Origin: Halomonas caseinilytica
Lineage (GTDB): Bacteria > Pseudomonadota > Gammaproteobacteria > Pseudomonadales > Halomonadaceae
Assembly (NCBI RefSeq): GCF_001662305.1
Contig: NZ_BDEP01000017.1
Span: forward strand, 248,001-312,000
Length of the DNA stretch: 64,000 nt
Direction of reading: 5' to 3'
Shown piece after piece: positions 9,227-18,479 of this stretch; the stretch's first letter is position 1, and every line of letters starts with the position of its first letter. Both the position numbers and the translations under genes were made by a program. Below the pieces are notes generated by a model, which had not been told where the DNA came from, did no database searches, and was given only the letters and a program-made list of their open reading frames with translations.

Positions 9227-9928
9227 TCAGAACAACGCCACCTCCTCCGGCTCGAGTTCACGCCACTCTCCGGGAGCCAGTGCGTCATCGAGGAGCAGCG
9301 GCCCGATGGATTCGCGATGCAGCGCCTCGACATGGTTGCCGATGGCAGCGAACATGCGCCGAACCTGATGATAACGGCCCTCATCGATGACCAGCCTCGC
9401 GCGATGGGCATCCAGTATCGTCAACTCGGCAGGCCGGGTCGGTGCCTCGTCCCCCTCCAGCACGATGCCCTCGGCAAAGGCGTCCACCGCCTGCCTGGCC
9501 GCATCACCCTCGAGGGGACGCGCCAGTTGGGCCATGTACCCCTTGGCACAACGCCGACGCGGCGAGGTGATACGGTGTGACCACTGGCCATCATCGGTCA
9601 GCAGCAAAAGGCCCGTCGTCTCGACATCGAGACGACCGACCGGCTTCAAGCGCTCGGCCTTGGGGACATCGAGCAGATCCACCGCGCGGGGATAGAGGCC
9701 ACGCCGGGCCGTGCATTCCACGCCTTCGGGCTTGTGCAGCATGATATAGCGCACCCCCACCAAGGAGAGGGACTCTCCCAGCCAGACGACCCGATCGGCC
9801 TCTTCCACATGGCGGGCCGCCTTCTTCTCCAGTTCACCATTGACGCTGACTTCACCACGTATCAGAGCACGCTTGGCCAGACTTCGCGTCAGGTCGGTGC
9901 TTTCCGCCAGAAAACGATCCAGTCGCAT
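9227..9928 (-). CDS. rsuA: 16S rRNA pseudouridine(516) synthase RsuA
   Basis: Converts uridine 516 of 16S rRNA to pseudouridine in the small ribosomal subunit. The 233-residue protein has an S4 RNA-binding domain at residues 1-50 (RLDRFLAESTDLTRSLAKR), a HKPEGV segment near 65, and the RsuA/RluB catalytic motif GRLDVETTGLLLLT with the nucleophilic aspartate D101. The EGRYHQVRRMFAAIGNHV motif closes the catalytic domain. ATG 9928 overlaps the stop of the preceding nitrilase gene by one base (TGATG), so the two are translationally coupled; a GTG one codon upstream is also possible. Confidence 0.93.
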   Translation of the reverse strand: MRLDRFLAESTDLTRSLAKRALIRGEVSVNGELEKKAARHVEEADRVVWLGESLSLVGVRYIMLHKPEGVECTARRGLYPRAVDLLDVPKAERLKPVGRLDVETTGLLLLTDDGQWSHRITSPRRRCAKGYMAQLARPLEGDAARQAVDAFAEGIVLEGDEAPTRPAELTILDAHRARLVIDEGRYHQVRRMFAAIGNHVEALHRESIGPLLLDDALAPGEWRELEPEEVALF

Positions 9929-10743
9929 CACTCGCCAACTCCGTCCGACAGGGTGAAATGATCGGCATCGCGCCAGGCGGGAAACTTCTCGCGGAAGGCT
10001 TGCAGGTCGTCCAGCGACAAGGTGCCGGTCTTCACGAAGGGCACATCCCTGGGTTCATCGATCAACGCCTCGCCCTTGGCATCGATCAGCATGGAGTCGC
10101 CGGCGTAGCCGAGCCCCTTCGCATCCTCGCCGACGCGATTGACGCCGATCACCGGGCACAGGTTCTCCACCGCACGGGCCTGCAGCAGCACGCGCCAGGG
10201 ATGCCGACGCGGCGCCGGCCAGTTAGCGACGCACAGCAAGGCATCGTATTCGAAGTGTTCGCCGGGGGCCGGCTGCTGGCGCAGCCACACGGGGAAGCGC
10301 AGGTCATAACAGACGCTGAGCAGAATCCGGAACCCCTTGAGTTCGACGATCACCCGTTCGTGCCCCATGGCATAACGTTCGTGCTCGCCGGCCATGCGGA
10401 ACAGGTGACGCTTGTCGTAATTGACCAGGCTACCGTCCGGTCGTGCCCAGAGCAGGCGATTGAAGCACTCTTCCCCCTCGACCACCGCCACACTGCCGGT
10501 GATCACGCAGCCACGGCGCACGGCCTGGTCGCGCAACCAGGCAACAGTCGCGCTCTCATCCATGGGCTCGGCCATTTCTCTCGAGTTCATGGTGAACCCG
10601 GTGGCAAACATCTCCGGCAGCACGATCAAGTCGGTCTGATCGGCACCGAGATCACCCAGCGTCTCCTCGAGCATTCGGCAGTTGGCATCGGGATCCTCCC
10701 AGCGCAGGTCGCACTGCACCAGGGTCGTTCGCAGCTCGGTCAT
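9928..10743 (-). CDS. Nitrilase-superfamily amidase, omega-amidase (YafV) type
   Basis: The 271-residue cytosolic hydrolase has the complete Glu-Lys-Cys triad of the superfamily: E44 in LIVLPEMFATGF, K111 in NYDKRHLF and C145 in LSVCYDLRFPVW. Sequence style and length match the YafV/Nit2 omega-amidase branch, which hydrolyses 2-oxoglutaramate or 2-oxosuccinamate to the 2-oxoacid and ammonia (repair of transamination by-products). The substrate is inferred from family resemblance. It is first in a two-gene unit with rsuA and divergent from rarD. Confidence 0.85.
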   Translation of the reverse strand: MTELRTTLVQCDLRWEDPDANCRMLEETLGDLGADQTDLIVLPEMFATGFTMNSREMAEPMDESATVAWLRDQAVRRGCVITGSVAVVEGEECFNRLLWARPDGSLVNYDKRHLFRMAGEHERYAMGHERVIVELKGFRILLSVCYDLRFPVWLRQQPAPGEHFEYDALLCVANWPAPRRHPWRVLLQARAVENLCPVIGVNRVGEDAKGLGYAGDSMLIDAKGEALIDEPRDVPFVKTGTLSLDDLQAFREKFPAWRDADHFTLSDGVGE

Positions 10744-10864
10744 ACAGGGACTCCATCGTCGAACGGGACAGTCTTCAGCCTAATCGAGACACCGGCATCG
10801 CGCAGCCATGGCATCGAAACGATACCGGCCCTATGATAGGTCGGACATTCTTAGGAAGCTTAAC

Positions 10865-11773
10865 ATGCCAAGGACTCAAACCGTTTCCCCCGACGCCGGC
10901 AAGGGGGTCGGATTCGGCCTCACCGCCTACCTGATGTGGGGGTGCTTCCCGCTCTTCTTCGCCTTGTTCGAGGGGATCCCCGCCTACGAGGTACTCATTC
11001 ACCGGGTCCTGTGGTCCTGCGTGTTCCTGGTGGGGCTGGTCACCCTGCTGCGCCGCTGGTCACCAGTCGCCGAGGCCTTGCGCCATCCACGTCGGCTCGG
11101 GCGTGTTCTCGCCTGCGCGATATTGATCGGACTCAACTGGGGGCTCTACATCTATGCCGTGGAGAGCCGCCAGGTGCTCCAGGCCAGCCTCGGCTACTTC
11201 CTGACCCCGCTGGTCAACGTGACGCTCGGCCTGCTGGTACTGCGTGAACGCATGCGGCCTCTACAGGGAGTCGCCGTGGCCCTGGCGGGCATCGCCATCA
11301 TCATTCAACTGGTGATGCTCGGCGAGGTGCCCTGGATCAGCCTGGCCCTGGCACTGACCTTCGGAACCTATGGTCTGCTGCGCAAGCAGGTGCCGCTGGA
11401 CGGCCTCTCCGGCCTGTTCGTCGAAACCCTGCTGCTGATGCCGCTCGGGCTGCTGGCACTGGCCTGGCTCAGTGAAGCCGGCCTGTCCCACTTCCTGGCC
11501 AACTACCGCAGCACCTTTCTGCTGATCGCCAGCGGCGTGATCACCGCACTGCCCCTGCTGGCCTTTGCCGGTGCCGCTCGCCGCCTGCGTCTGGCCACCC
11601 TGGGCTTTCTGATGTATCTCAACCCGAGCATCCAGTTCCTGATCGCCCTGCTGGTGTTCAACGAGCCCCTGGCGCCAACGCAACTGGCAACCTTCATCCT
11701 GATCTGGTTCAGCCTGGCCCTCTACTCCTGGACAGCCTGGCAAGATCGCCCCAGGGAAGCCAACGAAGCCTGA
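10865..11773 (+). CDS. rarD: EamA/RarD family membrane transporter
   Basis: The 302-residue inner-membrane protein has about ten hydrophobic helices in two EamA repeats. The N-terminal GLTAYLMWGCFPLFFALFE and IHRVLWSCVF segments are characteristic of RarD, the family described as chloramphenicol-sensitive proteins. The transported compound is not known. I chose ATG 10865 because AGGA lies eight bases upstream and the preceding 19 in-frame residues from 10808 are hydrophilic and unlike the family. Confidence 0.85.
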   Translation: MPRTQTVSPDAGKGVGFGLTAYLMWGCFPLFFALFEGIPAYEVLIHRVLWSCVFLVGLVTLLRRWSPVAEALRHPRRLGRVLACAILIGLNWGLYIYAVESRQVLQASLGYFLTPLVNVTLGLLVLRERMRPLQGVAVALAGIAIIIQLVMLGEVPWISLALALTFGTYGLLRKQVPLDGLSGLFVETLLLMPLGLLALAWLSEAGLSHFLANYRSTFLLIASGVITALPLLAFAGAARRLRLATLGFLMYLNPSIQFLIALLVFNEPLAPTQLATFILIWFSLALYSWTAWQDRPREANEA

Positions 11774-11785
11774 CATGGCGAGCTC

Positions 11786-12850
11786 ATGACACGCCGCACC
11801 CTACTGCTGATCGGAGCAGGCCATGCCCACCTGCACCTGCTGCGTCATCGTCATCGTCTGCCGGTCGAGCGTCTCGTGCTGGTCGATCCGGGCGGCTTCT
11901 GGTATTCGGGCCTGGCCACCGGCATGCTGGGCGGTCGCTGCTCACCCGAGGCCGACCGCATTGATCCTGCCGCCCTGGCCCGTCGCCAGGGGGCCGACGC
12001 CTGTCGCGCACGTCTGGTCGGGCTCGATGCCCGGCAGCGCCAGGCGCATCTCGACGATGGCCGGACATTGGACTATACCCTGCTGTCACTCAACATCGGG
12101 TCCAGCGTTCGATATCCGACGCCTCTCCCCGATGGCCTCGAATGCTGGCCGGTCAAGCCAATTCCCTGCCTGCTCGCCCTGCGACTGCGCCTTGCGCGCG
12201 ACTTCTCTCTCGGCAAGACGCTCCGACTGGTGGTGCTGGGTGGCGGCGCCGGCGGCGTAGAAGTGGCCTGCAACCTGCGTGCCCTGGCCAGGTGGCATGG
12301 CGCCACCGCGGAGATCATTCTGCTGACCGGGCATAGCGGCCTGCTGAGCCAGGCACCTCCCGGCGCCGTCGCCTGGCTGAGACAACGTCTCGAGGTGCTG
12401 GACATCCAGGTAAGACCTCATGCCCAGGCAGCGCCAGCCGATGCCGATCACCTGATCATTGCCACCGGCCTGATCGCCCCGGCCGTCATCGAACGACTGG
12501 GACTTCCGGCGCGAGCGGAACGCGGCCTGGTCGTGACCGAAACCCTCCAGAGCCCCGCCACCCCCGAGGTCTTTGCCGCCGGCGACTGTGCAGCCCTGGA
12601 CGGGTACCGCCTTCCCCGGCTAGGGGTTCATGGCGTCCGCCAGGCACCTGTCCTGCTCGCCAACCTCGTCGCCAGCCTGACGGGCAAGGCACCATCGGCT
12701 CGCTATCTTCCTCGGCGATATGCCTTGTCGATTCTCGACCTGGGCGACGGCCAGGGGCTCGCCCTTCGAGGACGCCACTGGTGGGGTGGCCGGCTGGCCC
12801 TGCTCGCCAAGCGGTATCTGGATACGCGTTTTCTGGCACGTTATCGCTGA
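11786..12850 (+). CDS. FAD-dependent pyridine nucleotide-disulfide oxidoreductase (SelD-associated type)
   Basis: The 354-residue flavoprotein has an N-terminal FAD-binding motif with the distinctive GAGHAHLHLLR, a second Rossmann motif GGGAGGVE at about residues 150-157 for NAD(P)H, and the FAD-closing motif FAAGDCA near 270. The GAGHAH variant is typical of the oxidoreductase found beside or fused to selenide-water dikinase SelD in many proteobacteria. No selD or tRNA selenouridine synthase gene is present here. The protein resembles single-subunit NADH dehydrogenases in layout, but lacks an obvious C-terminal membrane helix. Substrate and acceptor are unknown. It follows rarD by 12 bases and could be co-transcribed. 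Confidence 0.75.
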   Translation: MTRRTLLLIGAGHAHLHLLRHRHRLPVERLVLVDPGGFWYSGLATGMLGGRCSPEADRIDPAALARRQGADACRARLVGLDARQRQAHLDDGRTLDYTLLSLNIGSSVRYPTPLPDGLECWPVKPIPCLLALRLRLARDFSLGKTLRLVVLGGGAGGVEVACNLRALARWHGATAEIILLTGHSGLLSQAPPGAVAWLRQRLEVLDIQVRPHAQAAPADADHLIIATGLIAPAVIERLGLPARAERGLVVTETLQSPATPEVFAAGDCAALDGYRLPRLGVHGVRQAPVLLANLVASLTGKAPSARYLPRRYALSILDLGDGQGLALRGRHWWGGRLALLAKRYLDTRFLARYR

Positions 12851-12920
12851 CCGACACCCGCGGATCGTTTAGGCTGTCGGAGAATTTGCCCTTCGATTCA
12901 TTCACCTGCGACTGGCCTGG

Positions 12921-14633
12921 ATGCTCAAGAAATATCTTCCGATACTGACCTGGCTTCCCCACTACACCCGTCGTCTGTTCGGTGCCGACCTGCTGGCGGG
13001 CGTGATCGTCACCGTCATGGTGATTCCCCAATCACTGGCCTATGCCATCCTCGCCGGCCTCCCGGCAGTCGTCGGCTTGTACGCCAGCATCCTGCCGCTG
13101 CTGGCCTATGCGCTGCTCGGCACCAGTCGCACCCTGGCTGTCGGGCCGGTAGCCATCATAGCGCTGATGACCGGTGCGGCCCTTTCGGGCGTGGCACCGC
13201 CAGGCTCGCCGGCCTATCTGGATGCCGCTCTCACCTTATCGTTGCTGTCCGGGGCCATGCTGCTGGTGATGGGCCTGCTACGCCTTGGCTTTTTCGCCAA
13301 CTTCCTCAGCCACCCCGTGATCGGCGGTTTCCTGTCCGCCTCGGGACTATTGATCGCCATCAGCCAGCTCACTCACCTGTCCGGCATCGACACGGCGGGT
13401 TACACGGCCCTGTCACTGCTCACAGGACTGGCCACGCACCTCGATACCCTGCATTGGCCGACGCTCGTCCTGGGGACCGGTTGCCTGGCGTTCCTGTTCC
13501 TCCTGCGTCGCTACGGCAAGATGACCTTGACGGCAATCGGCATGCCCAAGGGCCTGGCAACCCTCTGTACCCGAGCCGGTCCGGTCTTCGCCGTTATCAT
13601 CACGACCCTGCTCAGTTGGTGGCTGGACCTGGAAGCGCGGGGCGTGGCGGTAGTCGGTGATATACCGAAAGGCCTGCCCCCTCTGACCTTCCCGACCCTC
13701 GATCTGCCCCTGTGGCAGGAGCTGCTCGTGCCGGCCCTGCTGATCAGCGTGGTCGGATTCGTCGAATCGATCTCCATGGCGCAGATGCTGGCCGCCAAGC
13801 GCCGCGAACGCATCTCGCCCAACCAGGAACTGCTCGGCCTGGGAGGCGCCAACATCGCCGCCGCCTTGTCTGCCGGCATGCCCGTCACCGGCGGCCTGTC
13901 ACGTACCGTCATCAACTTCGAATCCGGCGCCAGAACTCCCATGGCCGGCGCCTTCGCCGCTGTCGGTATCGCCCTGGTCACCCTTGCCTTGACGCCGCTG
14001 CTTCGTCACCTGCCCATCGCCACCCTCGCCGCCACCATCATCGTGGCCGTGCTGACCTTGGTGGACATCCCTTTGATTCGACAGACTTGGCGCTATTCAC
14101 GCAGCGATTTCTCGGCCATGGCGCTGACCATCCTGCTGACGCTCGCCGAGGGTGTCGAAGCCGGTATCATCAGCGGGGTCGCGCTGTCCATCGGCCTCTT
14201 CCTGTATCGCACGAGCCGCCCCCACAGCGCCCTGGTCGGCCGCATTCCGGGCACCGAGCATTTCCGTAGCGTCACACGCCACAGTGCCGAAACCTTCAGC
14301 CACCTGGCACTGTTGCGCATCGACGAAAGCCTCTATTTCGCCAATGCCCGCTACCTGGAGGATACCGTCTACACCTTGGTAGCCAGCCGCCCGGAACTGG
14401 AACACGTGGTGCTGATCTGCTCGGCAGTAAACCTGATCGACGCCTCGGCGCTGGAAAGCCTCGACGCCATCAACGCTCGGCTCAAGGATTCCCGCGTCAC
14501 CCTGCACCTGGCTGAGGTCAAGGGGCCCGTGATGGATCGCCTCAAGAAGAGCCATTTCCTCGACGACTTGTCAGGCCGCGTCTTTCTCAGCACTTATGCG
14601 GCCTGGAGTGAACTGAAACGACAGGAGGCTTGA
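12921..14633 (+). CDS. SulP/SLC26 family anion transporter with STAS domain
   Basis: The 570-residue protein has a membrane domain of about 12-14 helices with SulP hallmarks: VTVMVIPQSLAYAILAGLP near residue 35, and the NQELLGLGGANIAAALSAGMP and GGLSRTVINFESGART segments. A STAS domain spans about 440-560 (LRIDESLYFANARYLEDTV, then VNLIDASALESLDAI). SulP proteins move sulfate, bicarbonate or dicarboxylates; the substrate cannot be read from sequence. ATG 12921 begins MLKKYLPILTWLPHYTRRLFGADLLAG, as expected for the family, though its ribosome-binding site is weak. It lies 121 bases upstream of regB. Confidence 0.88.
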   Translation: MLKKYLPILTWLPHYTRRLFGADLLAGVIVTVMVIPQSLAYAILAGLPAVVGLYASILPLLAYALLGTSRTLAVGPVAIIALMTGAALSGVAPPGSPAYLDAALTLSLLSGAMLLVMGLLRLGFFANFLSHPVIGGFLSASGLLIAISQLTHLSGIDTAGYTALSLLTGLATHLDTLHWPTLVLGTGCLAFLFLLRRYGKMTLTAIGMPKGLATLCTRAGPVFAVIITTLLSWWLDLEARGVAVVGDIPKGLPPLTFPTLDLPLWQELLVPALLISVVGFVESISMAQMLAAKRRERISPNQELLGLGGANIAAALSAGMPVTGGLSRTVINFESGARTPMAGAFAAVGIALVTLALTPLLRHLPIATLAATIIVAVLTLVDIPLIRQTWRYSRSDFSAMALTILLTLAEGVEAGIISGVALSIGLFLYRTSRPHSALVGRIPGTEHFRSVTRHSAETFSHLALLRIDESLYFANARYLEDTVYTLVASRPELEHVVLICSAVNLIDASALESLDAINARLKDSRVTLHLAEVKGPVMDRLKKSHFLDDLSGRVFLSTYAAWSELKRQEA

Positions 14634-14754
14634 CCCTGCCGGCATCGCCCCCGCCTCCCTGGTCCAAAGGGGCGACATAGCGTCGCGCCCCATGCAAGGC
14701 CAAGCCTAGGGTGGATCGGTTATCATCGGGGTCCGTCTCGATCGCGGAGCGTCC

Positions 14755-16026
14755 ATGCAAGCCCCTTTGCCATTACCGCTGTCCACTCCGAACCGTAACC
14801 TGGTACGTCTGACCATCGTTCGAGGCATCACCTGGACCGGTTTTCTGATCGGCGTCATCATCGGCATCGCCGGACTCGGCTTCGTGCTGGATATTCCTGC
14901 GGTGATCGCCGTGATGGCGGCGATGAGCCTGATCAACATCGGCACCTGGTGGCGCCTCGGGCGCCCCTGGGCGGTGACGCACGGTGAGTACCTCGCCCAC
15001 CTGCTCGCCGATATCGCGGGTCTTACCCTGCTGTTCTATCTCATTGGCGGCTCCACCAACCCTTTCATCGGTTACTACCTGGTGCCGGTGACCATCGCCG
15101 CGGCGACGTTGCCCTGGCGCCACGCTTGGGCGGTCGCCGTCGCCGGCATGGCCGGTTACAGCTTTCTGATGTTCTTCTATCATCCCGTCCCTCAGCTCGG
15201 CATGCCCCATGCCCAGAGCTGGGTCAATCTGCACACCCTGGGCATGTGGCTCAACTTCGGGCTTTCGGCGGGGCTGGTGACCTTCTTCATCTACAAAATG
15301 GCCCGCGCGCTGCGCAATCGTGAACAGTCGCTGTCCCGTACCCGAGAGTCGGCACTGCGCAACGAGCAGGTGCTCGCGGTGGCGACGCAAGCCGCCGGTA
15401 CCGCCCATGAGCTGGGCACCCCCTTGTCCACCATGGCGGTACTGCTGAGCGAGATGCGCGAAGATGTCGCCGGCGATGCCCGGCTGGAGAAGGACATCGA
15501 CCTGCTCCGCGAACAGGTCGATACCTGCAAGGCGCGCCTGCGCCACCTGGTCGACAATGCGGATCGTCGCCGCATGGCCAATCCCGAGGTGCGCGATGCC
15601 AAGGAATGGCTGAACAGCGTGGTGCAACGCTGGCTGGTGCTGCGCCCCGATGTCGATCATCACCTCGAGATCGCCGACAAGCGCGGCCAGCCCAAGCTGG
15701 CGGTGGACGCCACCCTGGACCAGGCACTGACCAACCTGCTCAACAACGCCGCCGACGCCAACCCCAACGACATTGCCATTCACATGGACTGGAACATCGA
15801 GGAAGTGGTCATCGACATTCGCGACCACGGCCCGGGTGTCGCCCTGTCGATCGCCGACCAGCTCGGCGACACCTTCGTCTCCACCAAGAGCAAGGGACTC
15901 GGCATCGGCCTGTTTCTGACCCACGCCACCATCAACCGCTTTGGCGGGGGCGTGAGCCTGTACAATCATCCGCAAGGCGGCACCCTGACAGAGGTCAGCC
16001 TGCCTCGTAGCGATACCTCGGCCTGA
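14755..16026 (+). CDS. regB: Redox-sensing histidine kinase RegB/PrrB/RoxS
   Basis: Membrane sensor kinase of the global redox two-component system. The 423-residue protein has six predicted helices in residues 20-182, including the quinone-site motif GGSTNPF at 98-104. The H-box is TAHELGTPLSTM with phospho-accepting H218, followed by the conserved cysteine C258 (VDTCKARL) that corresponds to the redox-active cysteine of Rhodobacter RegB. The ATPase domain has N-box NLLNNAADANP and G-boxes DHGPGV and GLGIGLFL. GGAG lies just upstream of ATG 14755. The cognate regulator regA follows 29 bases later. Confidence 0.92.
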   Translation: MQAPLPLPLSTPNRNLVRLTIVRGITWTGFLIGVIIGIAGLGFVLDIPAVIAVMAAMSLINIGTWWRLGRPWAVTHGEYLAHLLADIAGLTLLFYLIGGSTNPFIGYYLVPVTIAAATLPWRHAWAVAVAGMAGYSFLMFFYHPVPQLGMPHAQSWVNLHTLGMWLNFGLSAGLVTFFIYKMARALRNREQSLSRTRESALRNEQVLAVATQAAGTAHELGTPLSTMAVLLSEMREDVAGDARLEKDIDLLREQVDTCKARLRHLVDNADRRRMANPEVRDAKEWLNSVVQRWLVLRPDVDHHLEIADKRGQPKLAVDATLDQALTNLLNNAADANPNDIAIHMDWNIEEVVIDIRDHGPGVALSIADQLGDTFVSTKSKGLGIGLFLTHATINRFGGGVSLYNHPQGGTLTEVSLPRSDTSA

Positions 16027-16055
16027 ACCGACGCCTGAACGAGGATACAAGGAAC

Positions 16056-16595
16056 ATGCAAGAGACACCCCAACGCCTGCTGATCGTCGATGATGACGAA
16101 ATGTTCCGCCATGTGCTTCATCGCGCGATGACGCGACGCAACTTCGAGGTCCTGGTCGCCCACGACGGCAGCGAGGCCCTTGAGCTGGCACGCCTCCACC
16201 AGCCGGAATTCGCGACCCTGGACCTCAAGCTGGAACATGAGTCCGGACTCAAGCTGTTGCCGGAGCTGCTGGAACTGGTGCCAGACTGCCGCATAGTGGT
16301 ATTGACGGGCTATTCGAGCATCGCCACCGCCGTCGAAGCCATCAAGCTCGGCGCCGTCAACTACCTGTGCAAGCCGGTCGACGCCGACGAGGTACTGACC
16401 GCGCTGTCCCGGGAGGAAGGCGACCCGGAGGCCGAAGTGGCGGAAACGCCTCCCTCGATCAATCGACTGACCTGGGAGCACATCCAGAAAGTGCTGCAGG
16501 AGCACGACGGCAACATTTCCGCTACCGCCCGAGCGCTTGGCATGCACCGCCGCACCTTGCAACGCAAGCTGCAGAAGCGTCCCGTCCGGCGGTAG
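16056..16595 (+). CDS. regA: Response regulator RegA/PrrA/RoxR
   Basis: DNA-binding partner of RegB. The 179-residue protein has a receiver domain with acidic pocket VDDDE at 11-15, phospho-acceptor D56 in FATLDLKLEHESG, the switch threonine in VVLTGYSS and the conserved lysine in YLCKPVDADE. A short Pro-rich linker leads to a Fis-type helix-turn-helix ending ALGMHRRTLQRKLQKRPVRR, almost invariant in this family. RegA orthologues control respiration and electron-sink genes in response to redox state. A convergent hpt gene follows. Confidence 0.93.
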   Translation: MQETPQRLLIVDDDEMFRHVLHRAMTRRNFEVLVAHDGSEALELARLHQPEFATLDLKLEHESGLKLLPELLELVPDCRIVVLTGYSSIATAVEAIKLGAVNYLCKPVDADEVLTALSREEGDPEAEVAETPPSINRLTWEHIQKVLQEHDGNISATARALGMHRRTLQRKLQKRPVRR

Positions 16596-16712
16596 TCATC
16601 ACCGTCCCGTGACAACGCCCGGCGGCTCGAGGTCAAGCCCGGCCACAGCGGAACGGAACGACAACGACAGGGTAACGTCGGCCCCGATGACGAGGCCGAC
16701 GCCCGACACGCG

Positions 16713-17291
16713 TTACATCCCCTTCGGTGCGAAGATGCCTGGCGCGTTGCGCCAGTATCCCTTGTAGTCCATGCCATAGCCGAACACATAGCGATCGGCG
16801 ACCTCGAGACCGCAATAGTCGGCCTTGAGACCCGGCACCGCCTTGCGATCATGCCGCTTGTCCACGAGCACCGCCGTGGCAATGCTCGCCGCACCGGCCT
16901 CCCGGCAATAATCGAGAATGGCCGCCAGGGTCGCGCCTTCATCAAGGATGTCGTCGACGATAACCACGTGTCGGCCGGCCATGGGGATCTCCGGCGACAC
17001 GCGCCAGAACAGTTCGCCACCGCGAGTGCCGCCACGATAGCGAGTGGCATGCAGATAATCGACTTCGAGAGGGAAGCCCAGGCGGGTCAACAAGTGGCCA
17101 GTGGTGATCAAGCCCCCGTTCATCACGCAATAGAAAACCGGCAGGCTGTCACCGAGGTCACGGGTCAGTTCGTCGGCCATGCGGTCCAGGGCACGCTCGA
17201 CTTCCTCCTGGGAAATCAGGCAGTCGGCACTCTCCATGACCTCACGCATGTCGGCCAGGGACGGAAGGGCATCGGCATCGAGTTTAGGCAT
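16713..17291 (-). CDS. hpt: Hypoxanthine-guanine phosphoribosyltransferase
   Basis: Salvages hypoxanthine and guanine to IMP and GMP using PRPP, in the cytosol. The 192-residue protein has the PRPP-binding motif VVIVDDILDEGAT at about 108-120, an upstream flexible-loop region near YRGGTRGGELFW, and the C-terminal nucleotide-binding DRYVFGYGMDYKGYWRN. The length is slightly above the usual 175-185 because of an N-terminal acidic stretch; the Met at residue 15 is a possible alternative start. It is transcribed just after nagZ on the same strand (33-base gap). Confidence 0.9.
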   Translation of the reverse strand: MPKLDADALPSLADMREVMESADCLISQEEVERALDRMADELTRDLGDSLPVFYCVMNGGLITTGHLLTRLGFPLEVDYLHATRYRGGTRGGELFWRVSPEIPMAGRHVVIVDDILDEGATLAAILDYCREAGAASIATAVLVDKRHDRKAVPGLKADYCGLEVADRYVFGYGMDYKGYWRNAPGIFAPKGM

Positions 17292-17323
17292 CGAAGGCTC
17301 GTTGTTGCAGTGTCAAGGGAACG

Positions 17324-18337
17324 TCAGTCGGCGGCCATGGCCTCGAGGCGGGCATGCACGCGACGCCAGCGCGCCAATGCGCTCATGGCATCGAGATCGG
17401 GGCGGGCACGAGCGTAACGCAGTCTGCCGCCACGCTTGGACGTCTGCCCCTGGCAGGCTTCCAGCACTTCAAGGGCAGCGGCCCGGTCATTGCAGACCAG
17501 CAGGATGTCACACCCGGCCTCCAGGGCCAGCCGAGCCCGCTCGGCCGGTGTGCCGGCGGTGCAGGCCCCGCCCATGCTCAGGTCATCCGAGAAGATCGTG
17601 CCCTTGAAGCCCAGGGTCTCACGCAGCATGCCGAGCCAGGCCGGAGAAAATCCCGCCGGTCGATGATCGAAATCGGGATAGACCACATGCGCCGGCATCA
17701 TGCCATCTAGATGTGTAGCCAGCGCGCGAAACGGCACCAGGTCATGCGCCATCAGAGACGGCAGTGGGCGCTCGTCCACGGGCAATTCATGATGCGAATC
17801 GGCAGCGACACCGCCATGGCCGGGGAAATGCTTGCCCACTGCCGCCATGCCGGCTTCATGGAGCCCTTCGACAAAGGCACCCGCCAGCTCGCTGACGACT
17901 TCCGGGGAACCGCCAAAGCTGCGATCGCCGATGACCGAGGAAAGGCCGCTGTCGACATCGAGCACGGGAGCGAAGCTCAAATCCAGGCCACACCCCGCCA
18001 TTTCCATGCCGAGCAACCAACCGGCATCCTGGCAGAGGCGCTGGGCCACCTCCGGGGCGACCTCGTACTCGCGCCCCAGGCGTGACATGGATGGCAGCCG
18101 CGTCACCCCCTGGCGCAGGCGCTGAACGCGGCCTCCCTCCTGATCGATGGTCAGCAGCAAGTCGGGGCGAATCCGTCGAATCGACTGGCACAGTTCGCGT
18201 ACCTGGAGAGCGTCCTCGACATTGCGGCCGAACAGGATAACGCCTCCCACCGAGGGATGCCGGAGCAGTTCCTGTTCCTCGCGGCGCAGCCGTGGGCCCT
18301 CAAGGTCCAGCATCACCGGTCCGAGCGTCTGGGTCAT
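17324..18337 (-). CDS. nagZ: Beta-N-acetylhexosaminidase NagZ
   Basis: Cytosolic family 3 glycoside hydrolase that removes GlcNAc from anhydro-muropeptides in cell-wall recycling; in other bacteria its product can induce AmpC. The 337-residue protein has the GH3 signature KHFPGHGGVAADSHHELP, which contains the His-Asp dyad used as acid/base, and the nucleophile aspartate in GTIFSDDLSMGG. The N-terminus (GPVMLDLEGPRLRREEQELL) and QEGGRVQRLR are typical. Length matches E. coli NagZ (341). It is divergent from pilD and probably co-transcribed with hpt. Confidence 0.93.
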   Translation of the reverse strand: MTQTLGPVMLDLEGPRLRREEQELLRHPSVGGVILFGRNVEDALQVRELCQSIRRIRPDLLLTIDQEGGRVQRLRQGVTRLPSMSRLGREYEVAPEVAQRLCQDAGWLLGMEMAGCGLDLSFAPVLDVDSGLSSVIGDRSFGGSPEVVSELAGAFVEGLHEAGMAAVGKHFPGHGGVAADSHHELPVDERPLPSLMAHDLVPFRALATHLDGMMPAHVVYPDFDHRPAGFSPAWLGMLRETLGFKGTIFSDDLSMGGACTAGTPAERARLALEAGCDILLVCNDRAAALEVLEACQGQTSKRGGRLRYARARPDLDAMSALARWRRVHARLEAMAAD

Positions 18338-18479
18338 GGTCGCGTTCCTGACGAGATGAGGGAGCAGATTCTAGACCATCCCGCCGCGACGCGACAGCCC
18401 GTTTCGGCCCGGCGAGGCGGACAACACCACGGCATGACCCGTACAATGGTCGACAGGGACACCACGGAAGGAGATTCCC

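Noticed and set aside
16676-16701. CGTCGGCC/GGCCGACG hairpin between regA and hpt, considered as a bidirectional terminator.
   Set aside because: No T tract on either strand and a ten-base loop; too weak to call.
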